The notes under the pieces are model-generated. The model was not told the origin of the DNA, made no database searches, and worked only from the letters and a program-made list of their open reading frames with translations. Shown piece by piece: positions 24,905 through 35,666 of a DNA stretch of 64,000 nt (position 1 is its first letter; every line of letters begins with the position of its first letter). The DNA lies in NCBI GenBank assembly GCA_949130495.1, contig OX422207.1, forward strand, positions 713,654,456-713,718,455. The letters are read 5' to 3'. The position numbers and the translations under genes are program-made. Origin of the DNA: Sambucus nigra. Taxonomy: Eukaryota; Streptophyta; Magnoliopsida; Dipsacales; Adoxaceae.

Positions 24905-25026
24905 TGTTGATATAAAAATTAGTCAGCTGACATGGACTAATTAGATAAAGACACGTGTCAACCTACTAGGCAAATACATACTTTCATCGAGCTACTCAAA
25001 AGTACCAAACTACTCAAGAGTTCTGA
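24905..25026 (+). mobile_element. Element H: 5' LTR, first piece
   Basis: Starts TGTTGATATAAAAATTAGTC. Contains GAGCTACTCAA-type words repeated again in the second piece. Interrupted by C. Confidence 0.8.
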
Positions 25027-25410
25027 TGTCACACCCCAAAACCCAATATCCATACTAATCATTTTTTATTGGAATAATTAGATCATAATCTTGAGCCCAT
25101 TGGAAATGTGATTCATTCATCAATATTTTCCTACATAATGTGCATAATGAACATAATATTATTCTTATATCATAAAATTCAATATCAGAGTGATAATTAA
25201 GCGAACATACAATTCCGTGATTAACTATGATCAACTCAATCCATACTAAATCAATATATACAATGTGTGAGTATATTAAAATCTTCAGTGTGACAACGAT
25301 AAAATACCATTTTTAAACCCCAGCTCTCTCCAACGCTGTAACTCTCAAAACTACCGGTCATATGGTATCCTAGCTGGTAGCGTATGAACCTAAAATTGTT
25401 AAAATATAAA
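25027..25410 (-). mobile_element. Element C: 3' LTR, first piece
   Basis: Nearly identical to 44586-44960. Ends at ATAAA, where B entered; the sequence resumes at 37769. Confidence 0.92.
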
Positions 25411-28400
25411 TGTAATACGCCGTATATTTATGCTATATTAATTTGGGGATTTATTAAATTTAATGTGAATTAATTTTTTAATAAAAATTCAAAAATTAAT
25501 TACGTTATAATTGTTAACGTGACGAGAGTTAGTAATTATGGGAAATTTGTCGAATATTACTAATGAGCAAAGTAATATATAATATTGGTTATATTGAATG
25601 TCACGAGTGAATAAAATGAAAATTTTAGAAATTTGAGTCGAGACGCGCCCGTGTCGCGTCGGGACTAAATATTGGTAAATAAAAGTAAATATTTTATAAG
25701 TTGTTCGTATGGTCATTTTGAGTGCACCAACGCGTCCGGAAGGGTCGAGATAGTCATAAAAGTATACCCGGGGGTTTGATTTGGGTCTCGGGGCATTTTT
25801 AGGCCTAATTAGTACCCCGGGAGGGCATTTTAGTCATTTTGTATTTTTGGATAATTAAACCCATGAAAATAAAAGGGGTTATATCAGATGCTTAGGTTAT
25901 CTCCTAGGGTTAGATAACTCAAAACACTAGAACGGCCATTGGAGAGGAGAGGAAAGAGCTCTCAAGGCATTCCAAGGCTCAAAACTCACCCGTTTGCACC
26001 GCCGCCACCGCCAACGCATAGATCGCGAGACGGGGAACACAACAGCACCAAAATCATCTGCAAATAAGACTTCTAAAAATCCCAAGAAAGTGTTTATCTT
26101 GGTTATTTCGTTGATGCATCTTTCATATTAGTTTAGGAGTAATTAGAATGAGTTTTTATGGAAGAAACCTAAAAGATGAGATAGGAAATTGCTTGTAGGG
26201 ATGGATAAATTGTTATTCTGGAAACCCCTTAACATGTAGAGGATTAAACCACGAATTTATGAGGTTGTAGATGAAGAAAATTTTGGAAAAGATGGATTGG
26301 AACATATTAATGAAATTCTAGGGTTCTTGAGGTTTTATATGAATTTGGGGCTTGTTGATCCATGTTTAATAATAGAAATCTACAGGCTTTACGTTGAAAT
26401 TTCATAGTATGATGATATAATGTCAGTAGTATAAATTTTGGGTCGATTGGGTATGAAAAATATGGATTTGGTGAAGGTTAGAAGATGAAACCCGTAACTA
26501 CAAATCTGCAAATTTTGCAGACCTGCTTGATCGATCTATCGAGCCTAGAGCTTCGATCGATCGAAGGTTCGATCGATCGACCCCTCTTGGCAGACTCATA
26601 TCTTCCCTTCTTAATTAGTTAAAATTCACTTTAATGAGGAAAAATTCATGGTCACCCTTATAAATATGTTTTGGGAGATATGGAAGACCAGTAGGACATA
26701 TGAATAATGTTGGGACTTTAATGTGAGACGAGAATTGTATTTTTGGGATAATTACATAAGGAACGATGAAATCTTGTATGAAAGGGAGAGATTACGTAAA
26801 AATGATTACGGCGGAAAATAGATGAATTCCTACTGAATTTATACGTGGGAGAATAGTTTCCATGAGTGTTACATAGTAAGTTGGGATAATACCTCGAATT
26901 AAAGTTAAAGACGAATCGTTAAACGTGATAACTAATAATGAGATATGAGGATAAATGTCATAACTATGGGATTTGAGATATACCTAATATGGATATGGTA
27001 ATATTAGTATAGTTATATGATTGTGTATGCATATGCTATCTTTGTGTGAAAAACGTACCCACGCTACTTGCTATCCCTGAGGTTGCCGCGCTGGGACGAT
27101 CTTATCTCGTGTGCCTTATGAGGGATATTGACTCGTACCCTAGGAGATAGATATCCTTAGTAAAGGCTATCGGAATGATAGTTCAGACGGTCCTAAGAGA
27201 TGGGGGTATGTGCTTTCCTCTTAGAGACTTGGAATCTATGCTTCGCCTCAATATTGTTGTGTATGTGTTAATACAATTCTAGAGTGATTCTGAATTTTTA
27301 TTCCCCTTAATACGAGTGATACGGGGTTTGGATAGTAGAGTATTCCCGCACCATAGTTTTTATGTGGGGTGCTGTTATGATATATATATTTTACGAGTAG
27401 TTAATATATATATGAAATTCTGAAATCTAGAACTGCCTACTGTGATTTGATGTGTAGGACATGGTTAATGACTCAAATTGTAATACTTGTTTTGAGAAAG
27501 TATAATATGACACTGGAAAACTTTATAAATTAATAAATTTAAAACGAGAATTTTGGATACTAATTGAAATATTGTTTTCAAACAATTGTATCGTGCAATT
27601 TTAAATCCTGCGAATAACCTAAGATAAGTTAAATCATTGGGTAAAGATAGTGTGATATATGACGAGATAGACCATTGGGAAGGTTAGTGCGATAGGTGTG
27701 CACATTAGAAGAGAGGTGAGAATTTCTCAAGAGAGTGTCGCACTAATATGTTGTTGCATTAGCCTGTAATCAATTTAAATACTTGCTAAACGAATTTTTA
27801 AATCATATACACTATCGGGCTCTGACCCGTTTCCATTTCTCTTTCTCTCTTGTATATATATTTGTATAAATTACAGGTTCCCAGCCACAGGGGCGTCTTG
27901 CATAGGATCCTTTGACAGGAACGCGCTGCAGCTTAGGTGGGAGTTGCAGGCCTGTTGTTTAGTCGACTTCATCCATTTGATTCAATTCCTAGCATGTTCA
28001 TTATTGGGGCATGTGTCGCCCTTTCCATTATTCAGTTGTCATTTGGATATTGTACTTCATCTATTTCTAGGATTGTCACTTTGGGATTTATTATATTATA
28101 GATGGTTTACTTTAAGTTTTATTGTTAGTAGCCAGTTGTTGAATGTTAAATCATTGGATTGATTGGTTCCGATATACTTGTGGTGTGATTCGTTATATAT
28201 TAAATTGTTGTAATTAATTTAAATCTTGTTTTAAATAAATAAAATTTGAAAGGAATGTTAAAAAAATGATTTTTAACACTTAGCTTAATTAATTAGGGTT
28301 TTTGAATTGGAAATTTATTTTCATGACAGTGATGCTAAGAATGATCCAATTGTTCACCTTGATTTTAATTTAATAGAGGAGTGATCGCCCGGTATTTAAT

Positions 28401-28416
28401 TAGGCGGGGTGTCACA
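25411..28416 (+). mobile_element. Element B: 5' LTR
   Basis: 3,006 bp, TGTAATACGCCG to CGGGGTGTCACA, with TATATATATT near 27850-27862 as a possible TATA region. Differences from the 3' LTR are unevenly spread. Short reading frames inside (such as 27944-28162) recur in the other LTR and are not genes. Confidence 0.94.
26527..26584. repeat. TCGATCGA palindrome cluster in B 5' LTR
   Basis: Includes the perfect 16-bp palindrome CTTCGATCGATCGAAG. It has one TCGATCGA module fewer than the 3' LTR (34381-34458). Confidence 0.88.
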
Positions 28417-28418
28417 GG

Positions 28419-28430
28419 TGGTATCAGAGC
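28419..28430 (+). promoter_or_regulatory. Element B: primer-binding site
   Basis: TGGTATCAGAGC, initiator tRNA-Met type, 2 bp after the LTR. Confidence 0.96.
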
Positions 28431-28600
28431 ATCAGGTTCTAGTGTCCATAAGATCTGTACGACTTATTTTCGCTTTCAGCTTAACGTTTTTGCTATAGAG
28501 CCCTATTTTTAGGATTGCTGTATTTCTGCTTTTACGTTACGTCTTCAGCTATTTGAGATTTGATAATGACTGTAGACTAATAAACAACTTTACGTTTCAG

Positions 28601-29780
28601 ATTCCTCCGAGACGTGCACCGAAGTATAGGCGTGCCCAGGAAGAGAAGCCAGCAGCTCCGGCACAAGGCACTATGAATGCTAATGAAGTAGCCTCTATTG
28701 TTGCTCAGGCGGTGAATATCGCGCTAGCGGTGGTTCAGCAGGCTCCACCACAGATTCAGGCAGTGGTGCCAGTACCGGCACAACTTCCATCTGCATGGGA
28801 GAGGGTTAGGGATGCTTTTCAGAAGGCGTATCCCCCTGAGTTCTCTGGTAGCTCAGACATCGTCACAGTCAGCCAATGGAAGAAAGACATCCAGCGGCAT
28901 CTTCGTATGTATGAGTGCACCGACGTGCAAAGGCAGTTATTGGCTTCCTTTAAGCTGGTGGGGGCCGCTTTGCAGTGGTGGGAGTCCACTACCACCTTGG
29001 AGGAGAGGGACACGATCCCTATTCAGTCGTTTTGGGAGCGGTTTGACCGCAAGTACTTTCCACCCGCCGTGCAGACTGAGATGAGGCGAAAATTACTGAA
29101 TTTGAAACAGGATAACTCTACCGTTGTTGAGTATGAGGAGGATTTCACGAGACTTCTCACCATAGTGCCAGAAGAGGCACCTACTGATAGTAAGAAGATA
29201 ATGCTATTTGTGGATGGGTTAGCTTGGAGGATCCGTCAGCATCTTATAGGGAATCTATCTATGAGTACTTTCACTGATGTACTCAATGCTACGTTACTAC
29301 ATTGCCAGGATCACCGCTTCCATCTGCAGGGAAGCAGGAGAGCAGGAGAGTCTAGTCAGCAGGGCAGGACCGGGGGTAGTAGTGCTAGTGGGGCACCATC
29401 TCATGGACAGACTCGTCAACACGAGCAGAGTTCCCATCAGGGGGACCCTGCTAAGCGATTCCATTCAGGTGATTCTAGGCAGGGATTTGGGGGTTATAGG
29501 CAGTGCCAGCCTAATCAGCAGGTCCAGCAAGGCCAACACCAACAACAGGGCTAACAGCGTGTTCATCAGGGCCAACAGGGCCAGTGGCGTTGTGGTAACG
29601 GCCAGCAGGGCCGTGGTCAGTAGGGTCAGAGGGGAGGCAACTTCAAAGGCCGATGTTTTGGGTGTGGTAAGCACGGCCATAGGTGCCAGGATTTTCCGTA
29701 GGGAGATAGGGCCCCACAACAGCAGGGTGCCCGTAATGAGCCGCAGAGACCACTTTTTCCAGCTGCCCTCCCAGCTCCAC
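28601..29780 (+). pseudogene. Element B: gag (start codon lost, zinc knuckle broken)
   Basis: Gag begins where E has ATG-CCT-CCG (MPPRRAP); here the ATG is ATT (28601-28603), and the next in-frame ATG is at 28673. The order is a basic N-terminus, an NANEVASIVAQAV helix, the capsid core (about residues 70-220, with PPEFSGS, LQWWES and RKLLNLKQ), a Gly/Gln-rich tail, and a CCHC zinc knuckle at 29654-29695 whose fourth Cys is Phe. A TAA at 29552-29554 ends the long open stretch, and a TAG follows near 29699. About 29777 a 1-bp loss relative to E shifts the frame. Gag would build the particle and bind RNA. Confidence in identity is high; the product would be incomplete. Confidence 0.92.
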
Positions 29781-30340
29781 CCAGGTGCCAGCCCTACCAG
29801 CCATTCCAGCAGCTCTAGTGAAGCAGGGGCAGTTACAATACGGGCGTGTCAATAATGTCCACCAGGCAGAAGCTCCACAGGCACCACCTGCTATTGAGGG
29901 TATGTTTCCTATCCATGGTACTATGGGTCGGGTTTTGTTTGATACTGGGTGACGCATTATTTTACAACTATGCATTTTGCGAAGGCCTTAGGGTTGTTAG
30001 CCATAGCAGAGAGCACAGTGACGTGTGTAGACTCACCACTAGGGAGTGGGTCTCTTATCTTCTTTATATGCCGGGGAGTGGGGGTAGAGATTGGTAGTTT
30101 GGTATTACCTGCAGACATGTTAGTCTTAGATATGCATGAGCACGATGTTATTATGGGTATGGATTGGCTCGTAGCTTATAGAGCCATGATTGATTACTTC
30201 GGTGGGAGCATTGTTTTTTCCATTCTGGGGAAAGAGATGTTTGTAGTGGCGATGCCTCGCCCAGAGGGAGGCTCGACCGCTCATTTGTATTATATAGAGG
30301 AGGATACCTCTAAGGAGGTTGTGATTCCGCTATACTCGAT
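29781..30340 (+). pseudogene. Element B: protease (frameshift at the active site)
   Basis: The frame from about 29902 reads MFPIHGT...VLFDTG, the retropepsin active site at 29941-29949. Immediately after it one G is missing compared with E (GGG for GGGG), so the frame is lost directly behind the catalytic triplet and the rest (THFxx[13 protein letters not shown] near 30150-30180) continues in the next frame. The protease would process Gag-Pol in the particle. Both halves are otherwise well conserved. Confidence 0.9.
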
Positions 30341-31300
30341 TCCAGTTGTTCGTGAGTATTCCAATGTGTTTCAGGAGATACTAAGCCTACCCGCCAGTCG
30401 AGAGATAGACTTTGTCATAGACTTATTACCAAATACTAGACCGATAGCGTGCGCTCCATACCGTATGGCTCTGACGGAGATGCGAGAGTTACGAGATCAG
30501 ATAGAGAAGCTGTTAGGTCAGGGCTTCATTCGCAGGAGTACCTCACCTTGGGGTGCTCCAGTCTTGTTTGTGAAGAAGAGATATGGTTCACTAAGGTTAT
30601 GTGTGGACTACCGGGAGTTGAACAAGGTCACGATACGGAATAAGTATCCGTTGCCTCGAATCGATGATATGTTCAACCAACTGAGGGGAGCAACTTTCTC
30701 TTCGAAGATAGATCTGAGGTCGGGGTACCATCAGCTACGTATTAAGGAGCAGGATGATTCAAAGACTGCCTTCTTGATGAGATATGGGTCTTATGAGTTC
30801 AGAGTGATGCCATTCGGCCTCACAAATGCTCCAGCCGTGTTCATGGACTTAATGAACTGAGTATTCAGAGAGTTCTTGGATCAGTTTGTCATCGTCTTCA
30901 TAGATGACATTTTGATATATTCACACTCCGAGGAGGAGCATGCTGAGCACTTGAGGTAGGTTCTTCTGACTTTACGAGCGCATCAGTTGTATGATAAGTA
31001 CGAGAAGTGTGGATTCTGGTTGCGAGAAGTACAGTTCTTGGGGCCTGTTATTTCTGAACAGGGGATAACAGTTGACCCGAGTAAAGTGTCAGCAGTGAGG
31101 GAGTGGGGACATCCCACGACACCGACGAAAGTGCATAGTTTCTTGGGGTTAGCCGGTTACTACAGGAGATTCATTCGGGGATTCTCCAAAATAGCGGGTC
31201 CATTGACGAATCTGACTCGCAAAGGGGTACTATATGTTTGGGATGATGCTTGTCAATTGGCTTTCGACGAGCTGAAAGACAAGCTTACTTCAGAACCAGT
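30341..31300 (+). pseudogene. Element B: reverse transcriptase (two internal stops)
   Basis: A single frame carries the RT N-terminus ([13 protein letters not shown]), [43 protein letters not shown] and the catalytic FIDDILIYS near 30895-30925, then the thumb/connection region with [12 protein letters not shown]. It is interrupted by TGA at 30858-30860 (CGA in E) and TAG at 30957-30959 (CAG in E). RT copies the element RNA into DNA. All core motifs are present apart from the stops. Confidence 0.93.
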
Positions 31301-31680
31301 CCTTGCTTTACCGAAGCCGGGTGTGGAGTACCTAGTTTACACCGATGCCTCTTTGCGGGGACTTGGGGGAGTACTTCAGTAGGAAGAGAAGGCTATAGCT
31401 TTTGCCTCCCGCAAGCTTAAGCCACATGAGAAGAATTACCCCACCCACGACTTGGAGTTAGAAGTGGTCGTTTTTGCACTGCGGATATGGAGACACTATT
31501 TATTGGGGGAGAAGTTCCGTTTGTTCACAGACCACAAGTCACTGTAGTACCTATTCACTCAACGAGAGATGAATATGAGTCAGCGCAGATGGTTAGAGTT
31601 TGTGAAGGACTATCAGTTCGACATACAGTATCATCCGGGGAAAGCCAACGTAGTTGCTGATGCGTTGAGCCGTAGACCGG
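31301..31680 (+). pseudogene. Element B: RNase H (two internal stops)
   Basis: The frame continues with the [13 protein letters not shown] motif, [11 protein letters not shown], the HYLLGEKF stretch and [13 protein letters not shown] at the C-terminal edge. Stops are TAG at 31380-31382 and TAG at 31545-31547; E has CAG at both places. This domain removes the RNA strand during reverse transcription. Confidence 0.92.
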
Positions 31681-33254
31681 AAAATGAGGTAGCGGGTGCC
31701 TGGAAAATAAAGTGGAAGGAGTTGGGTCAACAGGACGTAGTAGCCCGTTCCTTCATATCTATTATGACAGTCACACCCAAGATTGTTAAGAGGGTAATAC
31801 AGGCCCAAACCACAGACCCGTTTTGCTAGGAGCAGATTGTACAACTTTTAGCCGAGGGTGCTGAGTCCTATTCTGTTAGTTCTGATGGGGGTTTGAGGTT
31901 TAATGGGAGGTTAGTGGTTCTAGAAGGGGCAGAATTGCGTGTGATGACCCAATCTCACGGGTCCCGATTTGCGGTACATCCTGGAGGAGATAAGATGTAC
32001 CAGGATATGAGGAGGCAATACTGGTGGAGTGGGATAAAGAAGGACATTGCGGAGTTCGTGTCTAAGTGTTCTACCTACCAACTGGTGAAGGTGGACCATC
32101 ATAAACCGTCAGGATTGCTTCAGCCATTGGAAGTACTCGCGTGGAAGTGGGAGAGAATTTATATGGATTTTATTACAGGGTTTCTTACATCACAGAGGGT
32201 CCACGACTCTATCTGGGTGACTGTAGACCGTTTGACCAAGGTGGCTCATTTTCTGCCGGTGCGGATAGATTATACCACATGTCAATATGCACAGTTGTTC
32301 ATTTCTGAGATTGTCAGATTACATGGGGTGCCCCTGAATATTGTGTCAGATAGAGATAAGATTTTCGTGTCGTGTTTTTGGAAAAGCTTTCAGGAGGCTA
32401 TGGGTACTGAGTTGAGGTTGAGTTCAGCCTATCACCCATAGACAGATGGACAGACAGAGCGTACTAATCAGATGTTAGAGAATATGCTATGCATGTGTGT
32501 TCTTGATTTTGGAGGAGGTTGGGAGCCACATCTTCCACTGGTAGAGTTTGCTTATAATAACTCTTATCAGTTCTCGATTGGTATGGCTCCATTTGAAGCC
32601 TTGTACGTCAGGCCTTGTCGTTCCCCATCTTGTTGGCTCGAGGTGGGGGATAACAAGTTGCTAGGACCAGAGGTAATTCAGGAAACCTCCGCGAGGATTG
32701 AGATGATTAGGAGTCGCATTCGAGTAGCCCAGGACAGGCAGAAGAGCTACGCCGATGCGAAACGGTTCTTCCGGGAGTTTAATGTGGGGGACCAAGTGTT
32801 ACTGCGAGTATCTCCTATGAAAGGAGTGATGAGGTTCGGGAAGAAAGGGAAATTAGCCCCGAGGTACGTGGGACCATTTCCCATTATCGAGAGGATTGGG
32901 CCGGTAGCATACAGATTGGGATTACCAGAGCAATTACATCTCATTCACGATGTATTCCACATCTCGTCGTTGAGACGATATCTTCGGGATGATATGGCCC
33001 ATACTCACCTCGCGATAGATGAGATAGACTTACAGCCTGATAGCTCTTACGAGGAGAGACCGGTGGCTATCCTAGACTATAGTGAGAGAATATTGAGGTC
33101 GAAGATAGTTCCACTAGTACGGGTCCAATGGGAGCATCATAATGTGGAGGAATCCATTAAGGAGCGCGAGGCCGATATGCGCGAGAGATATCCAGATTTG
33201 TTCTTACCAGGTATGCCTTATTTTCTGAATTTCGGTACGAAATTCCATTATTAG
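31681..33254 (+). pseudogene. Element B: integrase with GPF motif and chromodomain-like tail
   Basis: The zinc-binding part has HPGGDKMY and YWWSGIKKDI, but its second Cys pair reads C-S-T-Y where E has C-S-N-C, so one zinc ligand is lost. The core has MDFITG, VSDRDKIF and a TERTNQML Glu region (D,D,E). TAG at 31827-31829 and 32439-32441 replace CAG. From 32472 the frame is open to the end: RYVGPF, a DVFHISSLRRY block, and a chromodomain-like tail (YEERPVAILDYSE...VRVQWEHH). The stop TAG at 33252-33254 is itself the first part of the polypurine tract. Six bp are missing near 31940 relative to E, in frame. Confidence 0.93.
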
Positions 33255-33264
33255 GGGGGAAGTA
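33252..33264 (+). promoter_or_regulatory. Element B: polypurine tract
   Basis: TAGGGGGGAAGTA directly before the 3' LTR start TGTAATACCCCG; it overlaps the pol stop codon. Confidence 0.92.
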
Positions 33265-34380
33265 TGTAATACCCCGTATTTTTATGCTATATTAATTTGG
33301 GGATTTATTAAATTTAATGTGAATTAATTATTTAATAAAAATCCAGAAATTAATTATGCTATAATTATTAATGTGACGAGAGTTAGTAATTATGGGAAAT
33401 TTGTCGAATATTACTAATGAGCAAAGTAATATATAATATTGGTTATATTGAATGTCACGAGTGAATAAAATGACAATTTTAGAAATTTGAGTCGGGACGC
33501 GCCCGTGTCGCGTCGGGACTAAATATTGATAAATAAAAGTAAATATTTTATAAGTTGTTTGTATGGTCATTTTGAGTGCGCCAACGCATCCGGAATGGTC
33601 GAGATAGTCAGAAAAGTATACTCGGGGGTTTGATTTGGGTCTCGGGGCATTTTTAGGCCTAATTAGTACCCCGAGAGGGCATTTTAGTCATTTTGTATTT
33701 TTGGGTAATTAAACCCACGAAAATAAAAGGGGTTATATCATATGTTTAGGTTATCTCCTAGTGTTAGATAACACAAAACACTAGAACGGCCATTGGAGTG
33801 GAGAGGAGAGAGCTCTCAAGGCATTCCAAGGCTCAAAACTCACCCGTTTGCACCGCCGCCACCGCCAACGCGTAGATCGCGAGACGGGGAACACAAAAGC
33901 ACCAAAATCATCTGAAAATAAGACTTCTGAAAAGCCCAGACAATTGTTTATCTTTCTTATTTCGTTGATGCATCTTTCATATTAGTTTAGGAGTAATTAG
34001 AATGAGTTTTTATGGAAGAAACCTAAAAGATGAGATAGGAAATTGCTTATAGGGATGGATAAATTGTTATTCTGGAAACCACTTAACATGTAGAGGATTG
34101 AACCACGAATTTATGAGGATGTACATGAAGAAAATTCTGGAAAAGATGGATTGGAACATATTAATGAAATTCTAGGGTTCTTGAGGTTTTATATGAATTT
34201 GGGGCTTGTTGATCCATGTTTAATAATAGAAATCTACAGGCTTTACGTTGAAATTTCATAGTATGATGATATAATGTCAGTAGTATAAATTTTGGGTCGA
34301 TTGGGTATGAAAAATATGGATTTGGTGAAGGTTAGAAGATGAAACCCGTAACTACAAATCTGCAAATTTTGCAGACCTGC

Positions 34381-34458
34381 TTGATCGATCTATCGAGCCT
34401 AGAGCTTCGATCGATCGAAGGTTCGATCGATCGAGTCCTAGACCTCAATCGATCGACC
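34381..34458. repeat. TCGATCGA palindrome cluster in B 3' LTR
   Basis: Four TCGATCGA-type words; the last follows CCTAGACCTCAA, absent from the 5' LTR. Confidence 0.88.
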
Positions 34459-35666
34459 CCTCTTGGCAGACTCATATCTTCCCTTCTTAATTAGTTAAAA
34501 TTCACTTTAATGAGGAAAAATTCATGGTCACCCTTATAAATATGTTTTGGGAGATATGGAAGACCAGTAGGACATATGAATAATGTTGGGACTTTAATGT
34601 GAGACGAGAATTGTATTTTTGGGATAATTACATAAGGAACGATGAAATCTTGTATGAAAGGGAGAGATTACGTAAAAATGATTACGGCGGAAAATAGATG
34701 AATTCCTACTGAATTTATACGTGGGAGAATAGTTTCCATGAGTGTTACATAGTAAGTTGGGATAATACCTCGAATTAAAGTTAAAGACGAATCGTTAAAC
34801 GTGATAACTAATAATGAGATATGAGGATAAATGTCGTAACTATGGGATTTGAGATATACCTAATATGGATATGGTAATATTAGTATAGTTATATGATTGT
34901 GTATGCATATGCTATCTTTGTGTGAAAAACGTACCCACGCTACTTGCTATCCCTGAGGTTGCCGCGCTGGGATGATCTTATCTCGTGTGCCTTATGGGGG
35001 ATATTGACTCGTACCCTAGGAGATAGATATCCTTAATACAGGCTATCAGAATGATAGTTCAGACGGTGCTAAGAAACGCGGGTATGTGCTTTCCTCTTAG
35101 AGACTTGGAATCTATGCTTCGCCTCAATATTGTTGTGTATGTGTTAATACAATTCTAGAGTGATTCTGAATTTGTATTCCCTTTAATACGAGTGATACGG
35201 GGTTTGGATAGTAGAGTATGCCCGCACCATAGTTTTTATGTGGGGTGCTGTTATGATATATATATTTTATGAGTCGTTAATATATATATGAAATTCTGAA
35301 ATCTAGAACCGCCTACTGTGATTTGATGTGTAGGACATGGTTGATGACTCAAATTGTAATACTTGTTTTGAGAAAGTATAATATGACACTGGAAAACTTT
35401 ATAAAATAATAAAGTTAAAACGAGAATTTTGAATAGTAATTGAAATATTCTTTTCAAACAATTGTATCATTCAATTTTAAATCCTGCAAATAACCTAAGA
35501 TAAGTTAAATCATTGGGGAAAGATAGTGTGATATATGACGAGATAGACCATTTGGAAGGTTAGTGCGATAGGTGTGCACATTAGAAGAGAGGTGAGAATT
35601 TCTCAAGAGAGTGTCACACTAATATGTTGTTGCATTAGCCTGTAATCAATTTAAATACTTGCTAAA

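Noticed and set aside
27944..28162. Small coding frame in B 5' LTR, with a counterpart at 37189-37509
   Set aside because: Lies in LTR sequence, the counterpart is only the other LTR copy, and there is no domain or conserved start.
29277..29855. 192-codon Arg/Ser-rich frame overlapping B gag
   Set aside because: It is an alternative frame of the Gln/Gly-rich gag tail and linker; low complexity explains its openness.
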